Shown in pieces: positions 51,377 to 57,837 of a stretch of 57,837 nt of DNA (position 1 is the stretch's first letter; each line of letters begins with the position of its first letter). A program made the position numbers and the translations under genes. The DNA comes from Dehalococcoidia bacterium (GTDB lineage Bacteria > Chloroflexota > Dehalococcoidia > Lucifugimonadales > VXLM01). The stretch is from positions 1 to 57,837 of the forward strand of contig VXLM01000124.1 of NCBI GenBank assembly GCA_009841605.1, read 5' to 3'. The notes under the pieces were generated by a model. It was not told the DNA's origin, searched no databases, and worked only from the letters and a program-made list of their open reading frames with translations.

Positions 51377-54142
51377 TTATGCTCGGGTCTTGAAGTATTT
51401 CGCGTCTTTTCTGGCAATCTCGAAGGCGGTCTTGCCGTTCTTGTTGAGGACCGTGGGATCGGCTCCCACTTCGAGGAGGGCCTCGGAAGCCTCGACACAG
51501 CCCTGGTAGGTTGCCCGGTGGAGGGGTGTGCGTCCCTTCCTGTCCTGCGTGTTCAGATCGGCCCCGTGTCGGGCGAGGAGGCGAATCATGTTCGCCTTAT
51601 CTGTCTCGGCTGCAAGCTGGAGAGGAGTGCGGCGTGCCTTGTTCAGTGGATTTACGAGCACTCCACGTTCCAGCAGCATCTCAGCGCAGTCCATGGAGCC
51701 CGCGCGGGCGGCCCAGTGGAGCGGGGTCATGCCGTAGTGCTCGCCCGCGTTGATTACCTCGGAGTCCTCATCGATAAGTTCCTTGAGGCGGGCGGTGTCA
51801 TTGAGGGCGCAGGCGGAGTGAACGTCGTAGAAAGCACCGTCCTCAATGAGGATGCGGGCAACCTCGCGCTTGCCCTCAGTACGCTGTTTGTCGCCCCACT
51901 GGCTGGGCGCTAGCGACTCGTGCAGGGAGGTCATTCCACGCTCGCCGTTGCCCTTGATCGGCAGCTCGTGGTGGACGCCGACGCCATATTGGATGAGGAG
52001 CTTGGCGACCTCGACGCGACCGGGCACTGCCGCCCAGTACATGAGGGTGAGATTGTCCGGCCAGCCAACGTGCGGCTTCTCCACCGAGACGCAAGTCGCA
52101 TCCGCCTTGCCCGACTCGAAGACGGCCTGCAGCGTATCAGCCGCGCCTCGATAGGCGGCGTTGTGCAGGACGTTGTACGACAACGGGTCTATCTCGAAAG
52201 GAACACCGCGGTCGAGAAAGAGCCTTGCGACCTCGCCACAGCCCCTCAAATCTACAACGACGTTGAGCAGGTGTTCACCTATGCGGTCGAGCGCCGTTGG
52301 CTCTTCATCCAGAATCTCGCGCACCAGTTCGATATCCGGCTCGTGCACGGCGTCCCATCGCTTCCGCTCAAGTCCTATTGCCGCCACGATAAGCAGTTGC
52401 TCGTTTTCGGTGAGTTCCGGTATCTCTGCGTCGCCAATGGTCCAGTGCCGGCTGAATCGCTCGACTGCCTTCGCGGTGTCCATGGTGTTTTCTTTGAGTT
52501 CTCTTCCAGTTTTGGCCCCATGCTGGCGAAGCAGATCGGCGGCTGCTTGGTTCTCTCGGCTGATTGCCGCGTCCAGTGGAGTGTTGCCGTTATCGTCGAC
52601 GAGATTTACGTCCGAGCCGGCGTCGAGCAGCGCCGTTACTGTCTCCGTTACCCTTTCCGCCGGAGCCCTGCTGCCCGCGAAGGCGGCAAAGTGGAGCGGC
52701 CCTCCGACGGCCCATTCGGTTGCCCGGTGATTCGGATCGGCCCCGCGTTCCAAGAGCGCCTTGACCGCCTCGGTCTGAGCGGCCCATGCAGCCCAGTTGA
52801 TCGCGCCGAACCCGTCGCCGCCGGGGTTGGGGCTTCCACCATAGTCCAAGAGCACCTTTACGCACTCCGGGTCTTTATTTCGCCACGCGGCGGCATTTAC
52901 AGCGGCGTCGGTGGGAACCGCACCGTGTTCCAAGAGCAAACGGCAACTCACCGTATCGTCGTTGAACGCCGCTCTTCTCAACGGTGTCCCGGTGTTTTCA
53001 TACGTGACATTCGGGTCGGCCCCTGCCTTCAAGAGCATCTCCAGCGCTTCGTGGCTGATGCTCCAAGCCGCGAAGCAGACCGGACTGGCCCCGTTGTCGA
53101 GCCGGGAGTCCGCCGCGCCGGGGTCGTTTTCAAGAATCCTCGATAGACTTTCAACGTCGTTCATCGCGGCGGCGGTGAATGCGTCCATCTCCGCGCCGCG
53201 CCGGACCAAAGCACGGACGATCTCCCGCCCCGATTCCCTCAACGCAGGATTAGACTCGCCACGAGCCGCGGCGGTCTGGAGCAACGTATAACCGTTCTCC
53301 TCCCGCTGCCTCAGCAGACCGGAATCACGTTCGACGAGTTCAGCTACACGGTCGGTGAGTCCCATCTCGACGAGACTCCAAGCGGTCACTGGAGCGCCGT
53401 ACTCTTCCAGCAGGTTGTACCGGTCGACGCTGTCATGATGGGCCGCAGTTTCGAGCGCGGCGACTCCGTGCTCTCCGCTCACGTCGGCGTCCGCTTCCAG
53501 CAGAAGGCGCATCATGTCTAGCCCGCCCTCCCAGCTTGCGAGGGTGATTGGCACACAGAGGTTATTGTTCCCGTCCCAGCCCACGTTGTTGACGTCGGCT
53601 CCTCGGTCCACGAGCACACGGGCCACTTCCAGCACCTCCGGGGCGGCGTTGCGGAAGAATCCTGTGGAGACCAGATGTAGGGCCGTCCGCGTCTTGCGCG
53701 ATAGCGGGTGCGGATCGTTCCGTATCGCCTCTCGGAAGGCATCACCCTCCAGCATGTAGTTGACATCCAACAGCCGGGCGTCAATGAGGGCGGGCTGGGC
53801 GTCGAGCGCACGGCTGACACCTTCAGCGTCCCGATCCTTGACCGCTTCAAAGAAGCCGATCAGTTCGTCTACGGAGTACGGGGGATCGATATCCTGCCGT
53901 ACGAGAGCAACGAGCTCCTGCCAACTTTGGCAGCCGTGCTCTATGGCGATAACGCGCTGGGCGTCGTGAAGGGCGAGCTTCGCGGCGAAGACCTGATCGT
54001 CCGAGTACGCGCCCAACTGGGGGATTGCAGTACAGAAGCGCCGGGCGGCGGCGCGGTCACGAGACTTGAGGGCCTTGAGGAGATCCTTGGCCTGATTGCG
54101 CGCCTGCTCGATGTTGAGACGCGCGAGGGTATGAGATTGCAT
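51377..54142 (-). CDS. Large ankyrin-repeat protein, apparent fusion of two paralogues
   Basis: 921 residues, no signal peptide. Residues ~1-545: an N-terminal helical module (QARNQAKDLLKALKSRDRAA and AQRVIAIEHGCQSWQELVAL), then about ten ankyrin repeats. From the internal Met near 555 (MDTAKAVERF) to the end it duplicates the separate downstream protein (50272-51366), with about seven repeats. The joint GRELKENTMDTAK has no strong ribosome binding site, so a true fusion is likelier than two overlapping genes. Eukaryote-like repeat proteins of this kind are common in host-associated bacteria; the function here is unknown. Confidence 0.88.
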   Translation of the reverse strand: MQSHTLARLNIEQARNQAKDLLKALKSRDRAAARRFCTAIPQLGAYSDDQVFAAKLALHDAQRVIAIEHGCQSWQELVALVRQDIDPPYSVDELIGFFEAVKDRDAEGVSRALDAQPALIDARLLDVNYMLEGDAFREAIRNDPHPLSRKTRTALHLVSTGFFRNAAPEVLEVARVLVDRGADVNNVGWDGNNNLCVPITLASWEGGLDMMRLLLEADADVSGEHGVAALETAAHHDSVDRYNLLEEYGAPVTAWSLVEMGLTDRVAELVERDSGLLRQREENGYTLLQTAAARGESNPALRESGREIVRALVRRGAEMDAFTAAAMNDVESLSRILENDPGAADSRLDNGASPVCFAAWSISHEALEMLLKAGADPNVTYENTGTPLRRAAFNDDTVSCRLLLEHGAVPTDAAVNAAAWRNKDPECVKVLLDYGGSPNPGGDGFGAINWAAWAAQTEAVKALLERGADPNHRATEWAVGGPLHFAAFAGSRAPAERVTETVTALLDAGSDVNLVDDNGNTPLDAAISRENQAAADLLRQHGAKTGRELKENTMDTAKAVERFSRHWTIGDAEIPELTENEQLLIVAAIGLERKRWDAVHEPDIELVREILDEEPTALDRIGEHLLNVVVDLRGCGEVARLFLDRGVPFEIDPLSYNVLHNAAYRGAADTLQAVFESGKADATCVSVEKPHVGWPDNLTLMYWAAVPGRVEVAKLLIQYGVGVHHELPIKGNGERGMTSLHESLAPSQWGDKQRTEGKREVARILIEDGAFYDVHSACALNDTARLKELIDEDSEVINAGEHYGMTPLHWAARAGSMDCAEMLLERGVLVNPLNKARRTPLQLAAETDKANMIRLLARHGADLNTQDRKGRTPLHRATYQGCVEASEALLEVGADPTVLNKNGKTAFEIARKDAKYFKTRA

Positions 54143-54337
54143 GACACACTCCTTCCTCGATTTGCCCGGTGTTCACGTGACTCAGGCGAAGAAAAGAGTG
54201 TCGTTCGTATCAAGACCGACAACTTCGGGGTGGGCCCAGCCCTTCTCGCGAACTTGGCAGCTCCCCCGCGAGCGTGAGAAAACGATAGCGTGTGAGGGAC
54301 GGAGGTGTCAAGGTGGTGTTTTCGTTCCCGTGACCGG

Positions 54338-55642
54338 TCAGCCGCACCCAGCCCGCAGGATGTCGGCCACCACATGATGGCCTCTCCTTGACGCGAGATC
54401 GAATGGAGTATCGCCGGCATCGGAGACGATGTCCTTCGCAGCGCCTCTCTCCAGCAGCATCCTCGCCAACTCCGGCTGGTTGTATTCGGCGGCGAAATGC
54501 AGCAGGGTCATACCGCCGGTTCCGCGCGTCGTGATAATGCTCGGGTCCTCGTCGAGCAGTTGCGTCACTCGGGCTGCGTCTCCGAGTCCGATGGCCGCTC
54601 TTATGTCGATCCGAGCGCCGTAGTCGATGAGCATGTTGATGACCGTTTCGGGACGTTTGGCGTGGCCGGGATTCAGCGCCCGGTGAAGAGGAGTCCGTCC
54701 GCGATTGTCAATGGCCTGCACGTCAGCGCCACGATTGAGAAGCAAGGCGACCACGTCCTCCAGTCCCTCCTCAACGGCGACGTGAATGAGAGTGCCGTTC
54801 TCTCCGTCGAAGTGGCCCAAGTCGATGAGTTCTTCCAACCGATCGGGTTCGCGATCGAGAGTCTCGACGAGTTGGTCCTTCATGCTGCATTGCAGTATGT
54901 GTCGGGGTTCGTACCGTGCTCCCGCGGCGACCATTGCCTTGAAGATGTCGGTCTTCTTGTGATCGGTAATCGTGCCGAGTGCATCGAACCCCCAGTCGCT
55001 CACGTGATTTGGGTCCGCGCCGCGGTCCAAGAGCAGTTGGCACATGCGTAGGTTGCCGGCCCACCCAGCCGCGCCGATTGGCGTCTCGCCGGTCGTATTG
55101 CCGGAACCTCCGGTCGCGTTGACGTCCGCCCCGTAGTCGATGAGGATGCCGGTGACCTTGAGATGTGCATCAGTAGTCCCATCATCGAGCGACCAGCCTT
55201 GGTCGTTCTCTGGGAGTCTGAGTCCCGGGTCGGCCCGGTGCAAGAGAGTGTCGCCGGTGTCGTGCTCGGAGTAGAACCTGGCGTGAACCAGGTGAGGGTA
55301 CTCGGCAAGAATCGCTTGGACGGTTGAGGGATCAGGCTCCTCCACCGCCTCAACCAGTGAAGCAAGAGTGCCCTCCGGTGGGAGCTCATTGCCCTCTCCA
55401 ACGTGGCGTGCTAGAGCAAACCACTCGGCAAAGCCGTGCTCTCTGGCGACGACGCGCATTGCCTCCCACTCAGTAAGCTCGCGGGTGGCAATGTCTTCAT
55501 CCGATGTGTTGGGTCGCTGGGTAATGTTGGCCCGGACGCGGGCGATGGCCTTCGTATCTGCCTCCGCAACAGCTTTCTGAAGAAGCCGAGTCTGATTCTG
55601 TGGATGGTCGACGTTAGGTCGGCCGGTGGGACTTGCAGTCAT
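54338..55642 (-). CDS. Ankyrin-repeat protein with N-terminal helical module
   Basis: 434 residues from the ATG at 55642, with GGAG nine bases upstream; the TTG five codons earlier is less likely. The N-terminal ~100 residues have the helical module (LLQKAVAEADTKAIARVRAN, then EWEAMRVVAREHGFAEWFAL). About eight ankyrin repeats follow: ILIDYGADVNATGGSGNTTG, LLLDRGADPNHVSDWGFD, LLLNRGADVQAIDNRGRTPL, ARMLLERGAAKDI. No signal peptide. It lies 195 bases upstream of the 921-residue ankyrin gene on the same strand. Confidence 0.88.
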   Translation of the reverse strand: MTASPTGRPNVDHPQNQTRLLQKAVAEADTKAIARVRANITQRPNTSDEDIATRELTEWEAMRVVAREHGFAEWFALARHVGEGNELPPEGTLASLVEAVEEPDPSTVQAILAEYPHLVHARFYSEHDTGDTLLHRADPGLRLPENDQGWSLDDGTTDAHLKVTGILIDYGADVNATGGSGNTTGETPIGAAGWAGNLRMCQLLLDRGADPNHVSDWGFDALGTITDHKKTDIFKAMVAAGARYEPRHILQCSMKDQLVETLDREPDRLEELIDLGHFDGENGTLIHVAVEEGLEDVVALLLNRGADVQAIDNRGRTPLHRALNPGHAKRPETVINMLIDYGARIDIRAAIGLGDAARVTQLLDEDPSIITTRGTGGMTLLHFAAEYNQPELARMLLERGAAKDIVSDAGDTPFDLASRRGHHVVADILRAGCG

Positions 55643-55798
55643 TGAGTGAATCTCCAATTTTGGGGAGTTGCGATACTCCGGTCCGTCGACAACATTTTAT
55701 TGCGGGACATCCTTCGCGGATTCAGCGCGCGAGTCGAAGCGAGATGACTTGAACTGGACCACCCGGCACTCGCGGCCCTTGTTTGGTCGCCGATTTCG

Positions 55799-57547
55799 CT
55801 ACTCGTAGAGATCGACCGCGGTCTCTCCGCGCGCGAAGCGCTGCGCTGTCTGCGCTGCCGACTGGCTGTCGATCTGCCTGCGCGTGTCCGTTGCCCATCG
55901 GGCGAGACCGACGAGTAGCTGATTGCGAGCAGGGTGTCCCTGGCAGTGCTTCCACTCGTCGAATACCGTACGCAGGGTATGTAGCAGGAACCGTCCGTTG
56001 TCCTGCTTCAGGATGGACCCGCCGAGTTCGAGCAGCAGACGGTCGCCCGAGTATCCGGCATTCAGGTAATCGCGGGTCATGCGACCGACGGTGCGAACGT
56101 GGATCGACTCGACGGCTTCCAGAATCTCCTCCAAAGCGCCGTCTTCTCCGCGCGGGTTGCCGTTCGCGCTTGTCGTGGCGCGGAGACCGGGGCGGGTGAT
56201 GTCCCTGGGCGAGATGTTGAGCCAGCGGTTGCCGAAGAACTGCCACGCGGCGTGATAGCAGGCGCGGGCGGCGGTGGCGAATCCGGCCCTTTCCTCCACC
56301 GATCGCAGACGGGAGCCGAGCGACAGTTCCCATGCAAGATCGAACCATCCCGGACTCATTCCGACCGGCGTTCGTGCCATGCGGTCGGCTGCGAGCAGCA
56401 CCATGGTGGTTGCCATCTGACTGATCGAAGCGCCCTGCTGAAGGGCATTGGTGACGGCCTCGAGTGTGGTGGCGATTCTCCCGCTCACCAAGGCATGGGC
56501 GAAGGCGTTCTCATCGAAATCTCCATCGCCGCCATTCCGCGCCGCTGCCTCCTCGATGACCGGATCGAGGTCACTGAAGATGTCAATCGCCTCACGCCGG
56601 GCGTCCATAGGCACCGGGCGATGACGACCGAGCATCTTCCCGGCGAGATTGCATACCAGTTCCTCGCTCAAGTCCCATCCGAACTCCTCCTGCAGCTCGG
56701 CGAGATAGGTGAGGTTGCGGAGGTTGTCGCGCTGTCCGAGGAATTGAGGCTGGACGGCGCACTCTAACAGCAGGGGGAAGATGTTGTCGTCGTTGTCCCC
56801 CAGCCTTCGGGCAGTGATGAGGCATTTTTCGATGCCCTCCGGCATCGTGTCGGCAGCGAAATAGCCCACCAGGTCGGCGAGCTTGTCCCAGTCCATAGGC
56901 GGTGGCAGCGGCTCGACGGGCGGGCGGTCTCCCGCTCTCCCTGCGGCGGCGGAAGCCGACATCATCAGGGGAATCAGGCGGTCTTCGGGATCGTATCGGT
57001 GGGCGACGTTGAGGCCGTTCACGAACTGCGCGACGTCGTTGCCGCCGAACTCGTCGCGGTTCGTGGCTATGTGGGTCCCCATGTGGCGGACGATCAGCGT
57101 CATCGTCTCCTGCTCCGAAATGCCCTTTGCCAGCATGATTGCGATGGCTTTTGAAAGCGTCCAGTCGTCGTGGTTGTTGAGTCCCTCCTGCAGCAGCAAG
57201 AAGTGCGCGTCCGAACGCTTCGAGCTCCCGCTCAGGACGTCAACGAAGATGCCGCCGTCCCGGACCTGCACAGGGAAGGTCGCAAGATCGTCGCATCCTC
57301 CGGTGAAGCAGCCGCCTCCCGCAAGGTCGTAGCTGTACCCGTGCCAGTCGCAGGTGAGCACACCGCCACGGACCATGCCTCGCGTCAGCGGATAGCCCAT
57401 GTGGGGACACTGGTTGTCCGTCGCGTAAAACTCGCCGTCGTGCTGGAACAGAGCGACGCTCTGTCCCTCGACCCGCACCGCTTTCGGCCTGCCCTCTTCC
57501 ACCTCGGTCAGGTCGGCGACGCGAACGAAATGTGAAGTTGTGGTCAT
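55799..57547 (-). CDS. Rieske [2Fe-2S] protein with a long novel C-terminal region
   Basis: 582 residues. Residues ~8-100 are a Rieske ferredoxin-like domain with ligands C47-P-H49 (CPHMGYPL) and C66-D-W-H69 (CDWHGYSYD). The remaining ~475 residues are predicted mostly helical and match no oxygenase catalytic domain; no 2-His-1-carboxylate motif of the ring-hydroxylating type is evident. Stretches such as AARACYHAAWQFFGNRWLNI and RTVFDEWKHCQGHPARNQLL recur in the partial neighbour upstream, so this region is a family of its own. The Rieske part probably passes electrons to it or is a regulatory redox centre. ATG start. Confidence 0.82.
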   Translation of the reverse strand: MTTTSHFVRVADLTEVEEGRPKAVRVEGQSVALFQHDGEFYATDNQCPHMGYPLTRGMVRGGVLTCDWHGYSYDLAGGGCFTGGCDDLATFPVQVRDGGIFVDVLSGSSKRSDAHFLLLQEGLNNHDDWTLSKAIAIMLAKGISEQETMTLIVRHMGTHIATNRDEFGGNDVAQFVNGLNVAHRYDPEDRLIPLMMSASAAAGRAGDRPPVEPLPPPMDWDKLADLVGYFAADTMPEGIEKCLITARRLGDNDDNIFPLLLECAVQPQFLGQRDNLRNLTYLAELQEEFGWDLSEELVCNLAGKMLGRHRPVPMDARREAIDIFSDLDPVIEEAAARNGGDGDFDENAFAHALVSGRIATTLEAVTNALQQGASISQMATTMVLLAADRMARTPVGMSPGWFDLAWELSLGSRLRSVEERAGFATAARACYHAAWQFFGNRWLNISPRDITRPGLRATTSANGNPRGEDGALEEILEAVESIHVRTVGRMTRDYLNAGYSGDRLLLELGGSILKQDNGRFLLHTLRTVFDEWKHCQGHPARNQLLVGLARWATDTRRQIDSQSAAQTAQRFARGETAVDLYE

Positions 57548-57559
57548 GAGTTCTCCCCC

Positions 57560-57837
57560 TTAGGCGTCGAAGACATCGACGGTGGTCCGGCCCTCGGCAA
57601 AGCGCATTGCCGTCGTCGTGGCCGAGCCGCTCTCTGTGTTCGTGCGGATGTCGGTGGCATAGCGCGTCAGACCGACGAGAAGCTGGCGGCGCGAAGGATG
57701 TCCTGCACCTGCAGTGGAGTCGCCTCCTTCGCCTGCCTCCCACTCGGAGGCGACCGTCCGCAGAGTCGGTAGCAGTTGCACTCCGGTATCGTTCCACAGT
57801 GCCAGCCGACCCACTTCCTGGAGGAGACGACCGCCGT
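57560..57837 (-). CDS. Partial paralogue of the Rieske protein's C-terminal region
   Basis: The frame is open to the window edge and only its last ~92 codons are visible: GGRLLQEVGRLALWNDTGVQ, LLPTLRTVASEWEA, RRQLLVGLTRYATDIRTNTE, AMRFAEGRTTVDVFDA. It aligns with the final part of the adjacent Rieske protein (HTLRTVFDEW, NQLLVGLARWATDTRRQIDS, QRFARGETAVDLYE). It ends 12 bases before that gene starts, so the two form a tandem pair in one operon. Whether this copy also has a Rieske domain cannot be seen. Confidence 0.8.
   Translation of the reverse strand, partial: GGRLLQEVGRLALWNDTGVQLLPTLRTVASEWEAGEGGDSTAGAGHPSRRQLLVGLTRYATDIRTNTESGSATTTAMRFAEGRTTVDVFDA

Noticed and set aside
51367..51498. 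N-terminal extension of the 364-residue ankyrin protein into its upstream neighbour
   Set aside because: The extension is out of frame with the neighbour's real coding sequence, is Arg/Ser/Pro-rich, and a good ribosome binding site marks the ATG at 51366.

Overview
The window opens with the last ~47 bases of a 16S rRNA gene, a short spacer and tRNA-Ala(TGC), all on the + strand. No 23S rRNA follows. A tyrosine integrase starts 194 bases after the tRNA, and a perfect 22-bp copy of the tRNA 3' end recurs at 25226-25247. Positions 389-25225 therefore read as an integrated island of about 24.9 kb inserted in the ribosomal spacer. The organism is probably a member of Chloroflexota, perhaps a SAR202/Dehalococcoidia-like or host-associated lineage. 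That is inferred from moderately high GC, hopanoid genes, lipoproteins with Pro/Thr linkers, many ankyrin/LRR/FN3 proteins and unlinked rRNA genes; no marker gene settles it.

Island (389-25225): integrase, AlpA-type regulator, a small secreted protein, a UvrD-like helicase with zinc ribbons, a translationally coupled pair of small HTH/coiled-coil proteins (one membrane-anchored), a replication-relaxation-type winged-helix protein, McrC and McrB. Then comes a three-gene + strand operon (ParB-like, SNF2-type ATPase, DUF3883/PD-(D/E)XK-like protein) convergent with a DNA methyltransferase and a small Cys/His protein. Last is a 1263-residue STAND ATPase with a nuclease-like N terminus, resembling Avs proteins. 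Decayed genes fill the gaps: a second replication-relaxation copy, a chloramphenicol-phosphotransferase-like gene and a ParB-like HTH. This is a defence island. The ParB/SNF2/DUF3883/methyltransferase group is the best candidate for an undescribed system.

25248-28709: an SDR oxidoreductase, then overlapping pyruvate/acetoin dehydrogenase E1 alpha and beta, then a broken CocE-like hydrolase. 29060-41590 (- strand) holds predicted surface lipoproteins: two decayed tandem copies of an FN3-ankyrin-LRR module, an LRR lipoprotein split by one stop codon, a ~1570-residue FN3/cadherin-like lipoprotein, and an ankyrin+LRR lipoprotein. A NarL-type histidine kinase/response regulator pair follows (41901-43809). 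Degenerate copies of the att core at 28790 and 44167 suggest repeated integration at this locus.

44442-48631 is a hopanoid operon: HpnH radical SAM enzyme, a 118-residue unknown, HpnG-like phosphorylase, a 39-codon stump of an HpnA-like epimerase, and squalene-hopene cyclase. The window ends with four - strand cytoplasmic-looking ankyrin genes, partly duplicated and fused, and a Rieske protein whose novel C-terminal region is repeated in a second, partial paralogue at the edge.
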